Assembly: GCA_002392325.1 (NCBI GenBank)
Contig: DGGS01000090.1
Span: forward strand, 1 to 5,852
Origin: Bacteroidales bacterium UBA3868
Lineage (GTDB): Bacteria > Bacteroidota > Bacteroidia > Bacteroidales > WCHB1-69
Direction: 5' to 3'
Length of the DNA: 5,852 nucleotides
Part shown: piece after piece, positions 1-5,852 of the stretch
How the letters are laid out: every line of letters starts with the position of its first letter
Numbering within the stretch: position 1 is the first letter of the stretch
Notes under the pieces: model-generated
What the model saw: the letters and a program-made list of their open reading frames with translations, nothing else
Databases searched by the model: none
What the model was told of the DNA's origin: nothing
Position numbers and translations under genes: made by a program

Positions 1-2005
1 ATTCGCCGCGGGAGATGTTGTCCGTAGCGCCCACACGCGTGAAAATCTTGTCCACAATGCCGATTTCCGCGCTCTTGGCCGGCACAAAGCATCCCATCTG
101 GCCCATCAGCACAATGAGGGCGGTCTGCCTCAACAATGCCGACTTACCCGACATATTCGGACCTGTGATGATGATGATCTGCTGCTTGTCGTTGTCTAAC
201 TGCACGTCGTTGGCAATATAGACCTCGCCTGGAGGCAGTTGCTTCTCAATCACCGGATGCCGTCCCTCCTTGATTTTCAACGAGGTGCCCTCCGTGATTT
301 TCGGTTTGGCGTAGCGGTTCTCTTTCGACACGCAGGCAAAACAGAGCAGCACATCCAAACGGGCCGCCAAACGCGCATCCAGTTGGATGAGGTTTATATA
401 ATCCAATAAGCTGATTAACAAATCATTATACAAGCGCGCTTCAATCTCCAACATGCGGTCTTGCGCACCCAATATCTTGGATTCCAGTTCTTTAAGTTCT
501 TCCGTGATGTACCGCTCGCCGTTGGTGAGGGTTTGTTTGCGCGTCCACTCCGCCGGCACCTTGTCCTTGTGCACATTGGTGACCTCCAGATAATAGCCGA
601 ATACATTGTTGAATCCGATTTTGAGCGAGGTGATGCCGGTTCTTTCGGCTTCCCTGCGCTGAATGTCGGCCAATACCTCTTTGCTATTGGTGGCCAAGGC
701 AAACAGGTCGTCCAGTTCCTGGTCCACGCCACGATTGAATACGCTGCCTTTGCTGACCACCACTGGCGGGTCGTCCTGGATTTCTTTCTCAATGCGGGCG
801 CATACCGACAGGCACGGATTAAACTGCTCGGCAATCTTGGCCAGGGCAGGGTGGTCGGCTTGCTTGCAGTAGGCCTGCATTTTCTCAATGGAACGCAACG
901 CACGCGCCAACTGCAGTACTTCGCGCGGATTTATCTTGCCAGTGGCAATCTTCGACACCATACGCTCCAAGTCGCCCATTCGCTTGAGCGTGCCCAGAAG
1001 GTCGTCGGCAAGTTGCTCGTTATTAATCAGATACTCCACAATGGAAAGGCGCTCGTCAATCAGCACTTTCTCTTTCAGGGGCATTAGCATCCATTTGCGA
1101 AGCATACGCGAGCCCATGGGTGTCTGCGTCTGGTCAAGCACTTGCAGCAGGGTAACAGCATTTTCGTTGGGCGAGTGCACCAGCTCCAAGTTGCGGATGG
1201 TGAAGCGGTCGAGCCACACATAATGCTCTTCCTCAATGCGGTTTATCTTGTTGATATGCTGGATTCTATGGTTTTGTGTCTCATAGAGATAATGCAACGC
1301 GGCTCCGGCGGCAATGATGCCGTTGGGCAGGTTGTCCACGCCAAAACCTTTCAATGAAGTGGTTTGGAAATGCTTGGTTAGCAGTTCGTTGGCATAATCA
1401 GACATGAAAACCCAGTCATCCAGGGTGGAAAGCAGCATTTTCTCGCCAAAATGCTCGCGGAAGGCGGCTGATTTGCCTTTTTGAATGACAAGTTCCGATG
1501 GTTTGAAGTTTTGGAAGAGTTTGTCAATGTAGTCGTAGTCGCCTTCGGCCACATAGAATTCGCCGGTGGAGATATCGACGAAGGCGATGCCGCAGATTTT
1601 CTCGGTGAACTGGATGGCGGCGAGGAAGTTGTTCTCGCGCTGTTCCAGCACTTTGTCGTTCACGGAAACGCCGGGCGTCACCATTTCAGTGATGCCGCGC
1701 TTGACGAGGGTTTTGGTGAGTTTGGGGTCTTCCAGCTGCTCGCAGATGGCCACGCGCAGGCCCGCGCGCACCAGCTTGGGCAAGTACACATCCAAGGCGT
1801 GGTGTGGAAAGCCGGCTAATTCGGTCTGTGTCAATCCTTTACCATGCTTTGTCAGTGTGATGCCCAGCACTTTGGAGGAGGTGATGGCGTCCTCCCCGTA
1901 GGTCTCGTAAAAATCGCCCACCCGAAACAATAAGATAGCGTCAGGGTGTTGCGCCTTGAACTTGTTGTACTGTCTCATTAAGGGGGTTTCCGCCGACTTT
2001 TCCAT
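1..2005 (-). CDS. mutS: DNA mismatch repair protein MutS, 3'-truncated by the window edge
   Basis: MutS recognises mispaired bases and small loops and, on ATP binding, becomes a sliding clamp that recruits MutL. I translated the minus strand codon by codon from 2005; it stays open without stop or frameshift for 667 codons to base 2. The N-terminal mismatch-binding domain has the Phe-X-Glu motif (F32-Y33-E34 in GDFYE), with LAGFPHHALD and VTPGVS following. The connector region carries FVDISTG (about 142-148). The core has TPMGSRMLRKW (295-305), and the clamp region has GFNNVFGYYLEVTN and LTNGERYITEEL. The Walker A loop GPNMSGKS is at 615-622, and the visible part ends in ATDNISRGE. Family members are about 850-880 residues, so roughly 200 residues are missing, including Walker B and the dimerising C-terminus. 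The ATG at 2003-2005 was chosen because ETPLMRQYNKFK follows at the usual distance from FYE. The gene is divergent from gmk. The identification is firm. Confidence 0.98.
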   Translation of the reverse strand, partial: MEKSAETPLMRQYNKFKAQHPDAILLFRVGDFYETYGEDAITSSKVLGITLTKHGKGLTQTELAGFPHHALDVYLPKLVRAGLRVAICEQLEDPKLTKTLVKRGITEMVTPGVSVNDKVLEQRENNFLAAIQFTEKICGIAFVDISTGEFYVAEGDYDYIDKLFQNFKPSELVIQKGKSAAFREHFGEKMLLSTLDDWVFMSDYANELLTKHFQTTSLKGFGVDNLPNGIIAAGAALHYLYETQNHRIQHINKINRIEEEHYVWLDRFTIRNLELVHSPNENAVTLLQVLDQTQTPMGSRMLRKWMLMPLKEKVLIDERLSIVEYLINNEQLADDLLGTLKRMGDLERMVSKIATGKINPREVLQLARALRSIEKMQAYCKQADHPALAKIAEQFNPCLSVCARIEKEIQDDPPVVVSKGSVFNRGVDQELDDLFALATNSKEVLADIQRREAERTGITSLKIGFNNVFGYYLEVTNVHKDKVPAEWTRKQTLTNGERYITEELKELESKILGAQDRMLEIEARLYNDLLISLLDYINLIQLDARLAARLDVLLCFACVSKENRYAKPKITEGTSLKIKEGRHPVIEKQLPPGEVYIANDVQLDNDKQQIIIITGPNMSGKSALLRQTALIVLMGQMGCFVPAKSAEIGIVDKIFTRVGATDNISRGE

Positions 2006-2024
2006 AGTGCTCGTTTTGGGAACG

Positions 2025-2032
2025 CAAAAGTA
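2025..2032 (-). promoter_or_regulatory. Candidate -7 promoter element for mutS (Bacteroidota type)
   Basis: Read on the minus strand this is TACTTTTG, an exact match to the TAnnTTTG -7 consensus used by the primary sigma factor of Bacteroidota. It lies 19 bp before the mutS ATG, so transcription would begin about 12-15 nt upstream of the start codon and leave a very short leader. I could not find a convincing TTTG-type -33 element at the usual spacing of about 19-21 bp; that region overlaps the opposing promoter. The match and spacing are seen in the sequence; promoter activity is inferred. Confidence 0.6.
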
Positions 2033-2044
2033 CAAAAAAAGCGG

Positions 2045-2052
2045 TATATTTG
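2045..2052 (+). promoter_or_regulatory. Candidate -7 promoter element for the gmk operon (Bacteroidota type)
   Basis: TATATTTG on the plus strand matches TAnnTTTG exactly and is followed by CA. It sits 20 bp before the gmk ATG, giving a predicted leader of roughly 13-15 nt. The nearest upstream TTTG (2015-2018) is 26 bp away, longer than the usual spacing, so the -33 part is weak or absent. Only 12 bp separate it from the opposing mutS element at 2025-2032. It probably drives gmk and the two closely packed genes after it. Confidence 0.6.
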
Positions 2053-2072
2053 CACCCTGAAAATCTCGTGTT

Positions 2073-2639
2073 ATGCAAGGAAAAGTCATCATCGTTTCAG
2101 CCCCTTCCGGTGCCGGCAAAACATCCATCGTGCGCCATCTGCTGGAGGCTGTGCCTGAACTCAAGTTCTCCATTTCAGCCACCACCCGGCACAAGCGCGA
2201 TTACGAGGAGGATGGCAAGGACTATTATTTCATCACCCCTGAAAATTTCAAGGAACGCTTGGCTAATGATGAGTTTCTGGAATGGCAGGAGGTGTATAAA
2301 GACCAGTTTTACGGTTCGCTGAAAAGTGAGGTGGAGCGTATCTGGGAAAACGGGGGAACGGTAATCTTTGATGTGGATGTGTTGGGAGGTCTGAATATCA
2401 AGAAGTTCTATGGCGAAAATGCCCTTGCCGTGTTTATAGAGCCGCCCACGATGGAGGAATTGGTGAACCGCTTGAAAAAACGCGGTACTGAAACGGATGA
2501 GTCGTTGAAAAAGCGTATGGATAAAGCAGAATATGAGCTTTCTTTCGCTAATCAATTCGACAAAATTGTGTTGAATGACGATTTGGAAACGGCTCAGGGA
2601 GAAATGATTGATTTAGTACGTGGTTTTTTGGGAAAATAG
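2073..2639 (+). CDS. gmk: Guanylate kinase
   Basis: Transfers phosphate from ATP to GMP (or dGMP) to make GDP, an essential cytoplasmic step in guanine nucleotide synthesis and salvage. The 188-residue product is close to the usual bacterial length (about 185-210). The N-terminal P-loop reads SAPSGAGKT (9-17). The GMP-binding segment has ISATTR (34-39) followed by the charged DGKDYYF stretch (47-53). The FLEWQEVY motif and the YGS that follows fit the nucleotide-binding lid region, and IFDVDVLGG matches the family's I-D-V-x-G core strand. The C-terminal half contains RLKKRGTE and the short closing helix typical of the enzyme. The ATG at 2073 is chosen because it places the first beta strand (KVIIVS) immediately before the P-loop; no Shine-Dalgarno is visible, as is usual in Bacteroidota. 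It is the first gene of a probable three-gene operon, 3 bp before the phosphatase gene and divergent from mutS. Confidence 0.97.
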   Translation: MQGKVIIVSAPSGAGKTSIVRHLLEAVPELKFSISATTRHKRDYEEDGKDYYFITPENFKERLANDEFLEWQEVYKDQFYGSLKSEVERIWENGGTVIFDVDVLGGLNIKKFYGENALAVFIEPPTMEELVNRLKKRGTETDESLKKRMDKAEYELSFANQFDKIVLNDDLETAQGEMIDLVRGFLGK

Positions 2640-2642
2640 AAA

Positions 2643-3449
2643 ATGATGGATTATCAGCATATTTGCGAAGAGGTGGTTGCCCTTGCCCGTCAGGTGGGTG
2701 TATGGCTCCGGAGCGAGCGTATGCGGCTGAACACGGTTAACCGGGAAACCAAAGGCGTGCACGATTATGTGACGCAATTTGATAAACAGTCCGAACAGAC
2801 TATTGTGGCACGACTGAAGGAATTGGTGCCAGAAGCCGGTTTTATTGCGGAAGAAAAAACGGAAACAACATTGGCAGAGCATTTTAACTGGATTGTGGAT
2901 CCTTTGGACGGCACGACCAATTATATTCACGGTTTGCCGCCCACAGCCATCAGCATCGCGCTTCGTGAGGATGTGGAGATGGTGATTGGGGTGGTGTATG
3001 AGATTTGGCGCGATGAGTGTTTCTATAGTTATAAGGGCGGGAAATCGTACATGAATGGATATCCGATTCATGTGACAAGTTGCTCTAAATTAGATGATTC
3101 GTTATTGGCTACAGGTTTCCCGTATTCGGATTTTTCAATTTTGAAACCCTTTATGCGCTATATGGAATGGTCCATGCAGCACACGCATGGTCTGCGGCGT
3201 TTAGGGTCCGCCGCCACAGATCTCATCTATGTGGCGTGCGGGCGTTGCGACGGCTATTTTGAGTATGGCATGAAACCCTACGATGTGGCTGCCGGCGCGT
3301 TTGTCTGCCAACAGGCCGGTGCTCTGGTGTCCGATTTCTCTGGCGGCGACAACTGGCTCTTCGGTGGCGAGATTGTGGTCGCAGGTCCCAAATTGTTCCC
3401 CGAACTGCTGAAATCGCTGCAACAATTTTTAAAAGCAAAACCGGAATGA
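2643..3449 (+). CDS. Inositol monophosphatase family protein (SuhB-like phosphatase)
   Basis: A Mg2+-dependent sugar-phosphate phosphatase of the IMPase/FBPase superfamily, probably cytoplasmic. The 268-residue length is typical. Metal ligands are visible in order: E70 in IAEEK, then D86 and D89 in the hallmark VDPLDGTTNY (85-94), and D214 in the second signature YDVAAGAFVCQQAG. The preceding D47 in TQFDKQSE fits the conserved aspartate of the N-terminal helix, and GSAATDLIYVACG is the expected alpha/beta linker. Tyr in place of the common Trp before D214 is within the family pattern. The true substrate cannot be read from sequence: inositol-1-phosphate is the eponymous one, but bacterial members also hydrolyse other polyol phosphates, nucleotide phosphates such as PAP, or histidinol phosphate. 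The start is one of two adjacent ATGs (2643 or 2646). It lies 3 bp after gmk, and its TGA overlaps the next ATG, which suggests translational coupling with the flavoprotein gene. Confidence 0.93.
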   Translation: MMDYQHICEEVVALARQVGVWLRSERMRLNTVNRETKGVHDYVTQFDKQSEQTIVARLKELVPEAGFIAEEKTETTLAEHFNWIVDPLDGTTNYIHGLPPTAISIALREDVEMVIGVVYEIWRDECFYSYKGGKSYMNGYPIHVTSCSKLDDSLLATGFPYSDFSILKPFMRYMEWSMQHTHGLRRLGSAATDLIYVACGRCDGYFEYGMKPYDVAAGAFVCQQAGALVSDFSGGDNWLFGGEIVVAGPKLFPELLKSLQQFLKAKPE

Positions 3450-4546
3450 AACGCATAGCCATTATCGGTGCCGGTGCTTCCGGGCTTTTCTTGGCCAAGA
3501 AATGGTCAGGGAAAGACGATATGAAGGTTTGTGTGTTTGAGAAAAACAAGCAGGTAGGCACCAAATTGCGGGCATCTGGCGGCGGGAAATGCAACCTGTT
3601 CAATACTTTTGTGGATGCGAAGTGCTACAATCACTCTGCCTTTGCGGAAAAATTGCTGCTGAAGGTCACACCTGCGCGCCTCCAGCATGAGTTTGAAGAG
3701 ATGGGGCTCCAGATGGTGGCCGATGAGGAAGGGCGTGTTTATCCGCTTTCCCAATTTTCGCAAACGGTGGTGGACATTCTTTTGGATAATTTGGGTGAAA
3801 ATGTCCATTTTGAGATGGAGTATGAGGTGAAAAAGGTTTTCAAACAGGATGGATTCTGGCACATAAACGATTATCCCATTCCTTTCGACGAGGTGGTTTT
3901 CGCCTCGGGTTCCCCGGCCAACATGATACCGAAAAACCGCAAAAACTACAATGGCTATTTAACGGATTTTAACATATCGGTAAAAGATTTCCAACCATCA
4001 TTGGTGGGTTTTGTCATAAAGGATTATCCCAAAACATTGTCGGGTTGCCGGGTGAAAGTGGTTGCTTCCTTGTATCAGCGTGAAACACTTATACATAGTG
4101 AACCCGGTGAGGTTACCTTTAAGGATGATGGCATTTCAGGTATTGTAATTCTCAATTTATCAGCATATTACAACCGCTTGGAAGATAAAGGTGATTGTTT
4201 TGTGGAGTTGAATTTCCTGTATGCGAATCCCGATTACGATGTGCAAGAGCACCTCCATAAGTATCATTCTTTGAGGGGGTTGTTACATCCAAAATTGAAT
4301 GAGTTGTATGAGCGTCATCCGTTTGATGTTAAAAAATACAAAATGGCCATTGAAGGCACCTATGACTTGGCTTTTGCGCAGGTGTGCCATGGCGGTATTG
4401 ACTTGGATGAGGTGGACGACCATTTCGCCTTAAAAAAGTATCCGGGCATCTATGTTACGGGCGAGATGCTGGACATGGACGGCATTTGCGGTGGATACAA
4501 CCTGTTTTTTGCATTCGCCTCCGCGCTACTCGTAGCGGAATGGTGA
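3446..4546 (+). CDS. HI0933-family FAD-dependent oxidoreductase (YhiN/BaiN-like flavoprotein)
   Basis: A predicted soluble flavoprotein of the HI0933/YhiN/BaiN family, whose reactions are mostly unknown; some gut members have been linked to reductive steps on bile acids. The N-terminal Rossmann fold has GAGASG (8-13) for the FAD diphosphate and E32 at the end of strand two for the ribose. The family signature GGGKCNLFN (45-53) follows. The middle holds GEVTF and DGISG (221-232), matching the family's GE-x-x-F...GISG block. The C-terminal FAD-contact motif is GEMLDMDGICGGYN (339-352), followed by a short hydrophobic helix. At 366 residues it is somewhat shorter than the usual approximately 390-410, with the deficit apparently in the middle domain. 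The start ATG at 3446 overlaps the phosphatase stop by ATGA and leads straight into the first beta strand. The family assignment is firm; the substrate is unknown, and gene context gives no clear hint. Confidence 0.93.
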   Translation: MKRIAIIGAGASGLFLAKKWSGKDDMKVCVFEKNKQVGTKLRASGGGKCNLFNTFVDAKCYNHSAFAEKLLLKVTPARLQHEFEEMGLQMVADEEGRVYPLSQFSQTVVDILLDNLGENVHFEMEYEVKKVFKQDGFWHINDYPIPFDEVVFASGSPANMIPKNRKNYNGYLTDFNISVKDFQPSLVGFVIKDYPKTLSGCRVKVVASLYQRETLIHSEPGEVTFKDDGISGIVILNLSAYYNRLEDKGDCFVELNFLYANPDYDVQEHLHKYHSLRGLLHPKLNELYERHPFDVKKYKMAIEGTYDLAFAQVCHGGIDLDEVDDHFALKKYPGIYVTGEMLDMDGICGGYNLFFAFASALLVAEW

Positions 4547-4605
4547 TAAAAAGGGCGTATAACCATCAAGTGTAAACATATTACAAATTATTAAATTTAT
4601 CAACT

Positions 4606-5436
4606 ATGAGTAACATTAAATTATTTCAAGACAAGAAAATCCGTTCCTCTTGGAATGAAGAAGAACAACAATGGTATTTTTCTGTAGTAGATGTTGTTGC
4701 GGCATTAACGGACAGTGTTAATCCTACTGACTATCTAAAAAAAATCCGTAAAAGGGATGATATCTTGGCTGATTACATAGGGACAAATTGTCCCCAGGTA
4801 GATATGTTGACCGAAACAGGGAAAAAAAGGAAAACACTGGCCGCTAATGTCAAAGGACTCTTCCGTATCATTCAGTCTATTCCTTCACCCAAAGCGGAGC
4901 CATTCAAACTTTGGCTTTCCCAGGTAGGTTATGAAAGATTGCAAGAAATAGAGAATCCGGAATTGGCACAGGAACGTATGAAAGTACTATATGAGAAGAA
5001 AGGGTATCCGAAAGATTGGATTGACAAACGGTTGCGTGGTATTGCCATACGTCAGAATTTGACAGATGAATGGAAAAGACGTGGTATCACCTCAGAATCT
5101 GATTTTGCCATATTGACAGCAGAGATTTCCAAAGCCACCTTTGGCATGACACCATCGGAATACAAAGATTTCAAAGGTCTAACCAAGAAAAACCAGAATT
5201 TGCGAGACCACATGGATGATTTGGAGTTGATTTTCACCATGTTAGGCGAACGTGTTACAACAGAAATTTCTCAAAAAGAGAATCCGGAGACCTTTAAGGA
5301 AAGTAAAAAAATCGCCAAGCGTGGTGGCAAAGTGGCAGGTGTTGCTCGTAAAGAAACAGAAAAAGAATTAGGACGAAGCGTCTCAACGCCTGACAATTTT
5401 TTGCCTAAATCCGAAGACCTGATATTAGAAGAATAG
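4606..5436 (+). CDS. Bro-N domain protein, prophage antirepressor-like
   Basis: A 276-residue protein with an N-terminal BRO domain, the DNA-binding-type module of baculovirus BRO proteins and phage antirepressors. It begins IKLFQDKKIRSSW, then WYFSVVDVVAALTD (23-36), the characteristic first helices of the domain. The domain closes with SIPSPKAEPFKLWLSQVG (91-108). The C-terminal half has LTDEWKRRG, EISKATFGMTPSEYK and LRDHMDDLELIF, then a basic Lys/Gly-rich segment (KKIAKRGGKVAG). This half resembles, from memory and without alignment, chromosomal Bro-N proteins of gut bacteria and the tail of E. coli DinD. There is no catalytic motif, signal peptide or membrane segment. It is A+T-rich (19 of 60 G+C at 4621-4680) against 38 of 60 in neighbouring meaB, which suggests horizontal acquisition. 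No other phage gene is in the window. It starts 59 bp after the flavoprotein gene, so it may have its own promoter. Its biological role is unknown. Confidence 0.88.
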   Translation: MSNIKLFQDKKIRSSWNEEEQQWYFSVVDVVAALTDSVNPTDYLKKIRKRDDILADYIGTNCPQVDMLTETGKKRKTLAANVKGLFRIIQSIPSPKAEPFKLWLSQVGYERLQEIENPELAQERMKVLYEKKGYPKDWIDKRLRGIAIRQNLTDEWKRRGITSESDFAILTAEISKATFGMTPSEYKDFKGLTKKNQNLRDHMDDLELIFTMLGERVTTEISQKENPETFKESKKIAKRGGKVAGVARKETEKELGRSVSTPDNFLPKSEDLILEE

Positions 5437-5443
5437 TTCTAAT
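5424..5443. terminator. Inverted repeat at the convergent gene junction, weak terminator candidate
   Basis: ATTAGAA (5424-5430) and TTCTAAT (5437-5443) form a perfect 7-bp stem with a 6-nt loop, GAATAG. The loop holds the Bro-N stop codon (TAG, 5434-5436), and the last base of the right arm is the last base of the meaB TAA on the other strand. The position between two converging genes fits a shared terminator. However, the stem is A+T-rich with one G-C pair and no T tract follows on either strand, so a classical intrinsic terminator is doubtful. The symmetry is seen directly; the function is a guess. Confidence 0.25.
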
Positions 5444-5852
5444 TACCGTGTCAACTCCGTGGCTGCCATATACGGGGAAATCCGTTTTTCGCGAATTAAA
5501 GGCAGCAGACGCTCAATTTCCCTCGCTTTCGTTTCATCGTTGTAAAAGTCGTTTTGCAGGGTGAAATTGATCCAGTTGTAGAAGATGTTGACATTCTGTT
5601 CGGTGCGGTTCTTCTCGAAATAGCCATTCCCTTTGGTGAGTGCTTCGTATTGCAGGATCATCTTCCAAACCTTGTCGATGGCGTATCCCTCCAAAGCGGA
5701 GCATACCTCTACGGGCACATCCCACTGGCTTTCGTTTTTCGGGAATAGCTTGAGGGCCGCCCGGTATTGCGCTTGCGCCCCGACGGCCTTGGCCTTGTTG
5801 TCGCCGTCAGCCTTGTTGATGATGAGCCCGTCGGCCATCTCCATGATGCCAC
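5443..5852 (-). CDS. meaB: Methylmalonyl Co-A mutase-associated GTPase MeaB, C-terminal part (5' end outside the window)
   Basis: MeaB is a SIMIBI-class GTPase (G3E-like, formerly ArgK/LAO kinase) that gates cofactor loading and protects the adenosylcobalamin-dependent methylmalonyl-CoA mutase. The visible 136 residues are in an open frame that runs off the right edge. They begin with GIMEMADGLIINKADGDN, containing the G4 guanine-specificity motif NKAD (codons at 5806-5817). The G5-like segment VCSAL comes next, then EGYAIDKVWKMI, LTKGNGYFEKNR and a helical C-terminus, as in the family's dimerisation region. Full-length proteins are about 310-370 residues, so the P-loop, switch regions and start lie beyond 5852; an internal ATG at 5842-5844 is not the start. 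The gene ends with TAA at 5443-5445, only 6 bp from the converging Bro-N stop. Its G+C-rich codons match mutS rather than its neighbour. Its presence implies a methylmalonyl-CoA (succinate-propionate) pathway in the host; the mutase genes are not seen here. Confidence 0.93.
   Translation of the reverse strand, partial: GIMEMADGLIINKADGDNKAKAVGAQAQYRAALKLFPKNESQWDVPVEVCSALEGYAIDKVWKMILQYEALTKGNGYFEKNRTEQNVNIFYNWINFTLQNDFYNDETKAREIERLLPLIREKRISPYMAATELTR

Noticed and set aside
461..1087. Long plus-strand open frame of about 208 codons antisense to mutS
   Set aside because: It lies wholly inside mutS on the opposite strand, shows no recognisable domain, and is what G+C-rich coding DNA commonly produces on its complement.
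1481..1901. Overlapping plus-strand open frames rich in Gly/Asp/Glu or Ser/Arg
   Set aside because: They are complement frames of the MutS N-terminal coding sequence; the low-complexity look reflects MutS codons, and mutS is unambiguous here.
2050..2322. Alternative plus-strand reading frame overlapping the gmk start
   Set aside because: It is out of frame with gmk, has no recognisable domain, and gmk fits its family from the first residue.
3276..3302. Tyr instead of Trp in the second IMPase signature (YDVAAG) as a defect
   Set aside because: The family pattern allows Tyr at this place and the metal-binding Asp next to it is present, so activity is not in doubt on this ground.
4585..4599. 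Possible promoter TAAATTTA (4592-4599) and a small inverted repeat AAATT-ATTA-AATTT before the Bro-N gene
   Set aside because: The promoter match has one mismatch, sits only 6 bp from the ATG and has no upstream partner; the repeat is pure A/T and easily arises by chance. The 59-bp gap probably holds a promoter, but I cannot place it.
4600..5456. TCAACT at 4600-4605 and again at 5451-5456 as a target-site duplication around the Bro-N gene
   Set aside because: It is only 6 bp, the left copy abuts the ATG and the right copy lies inside meaB coding sequence, with no terminal inverted repeats; a chance match is more likely.

Overview
The window looks like ordinary chromosomal DNA from a member of the Bacteroidota, most likely Bacteroidales-like. 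The evidence is promoter elements of the TAnnTTTG type, a lack of Shine-Dalgarno sequences before the genes, A/T-rich leaders, and the way MutS and guanylate kinase read. The assignment to phylum is an inference from these features; no rRNA or other marker is present to narrow it further.

Layout: the left third (1-2005, minus strand) is the first 667 residues of the mismatch-repair ATPase MutS, cut by the window edge just after its Walker A region. A 67-bp intergenic region (2006-2072) carries back-to-back promoter-like elements serving mutS leftward and a plus-strand cluster rightward. That cluster is guanylate kinase (gmk, 2073-2639), an inositol-monophosphatase-family phosphatase (2643-3449) and an HI0933-family FAD-dependent oxidoreductase (3446-4546). 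Spacing is 3 bp between the first two and a 4-bp ATGA overlap between the last two, so they probably form one operon. After 59 bp comes a clearly more A+T-rich, same-strand gene for a Bro-N/prophage-antirepressor-like protein (4606-5436). Its stop lies 6 bp from the stop of a convergent, partial meaB gene (5443-5852, minus), which encodes the C-terminal part of the methylmalonyl-CoA mutase-associated GTPase.

How the genes work together: mutS and gmk are housekeeping functions (DNA repair, GMP to GDP). The phosphatase and flavoprotein are co-transcribed with gmk but have no evident shared pathway with it. meaB protects and reactivates the B12-dependent methylmalonyl-CoA mutase of the propionate/succinate route. 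The Bro-N gene is the only accessory-looking gene, with no phage, integrase or transposase gene beside it in the window.

There is no gene-free stretch over 300 bases; the longest gaps are 67 and 59 bp. I saw no RNA gene, CRISPR array, insertion sequence or riboswitch, and no strong sign of an undescribed system. The points worth a second look are the compact divergent promoter region, the compositional contrast of the Bro-N gene, and the gmk operon's unusual company.
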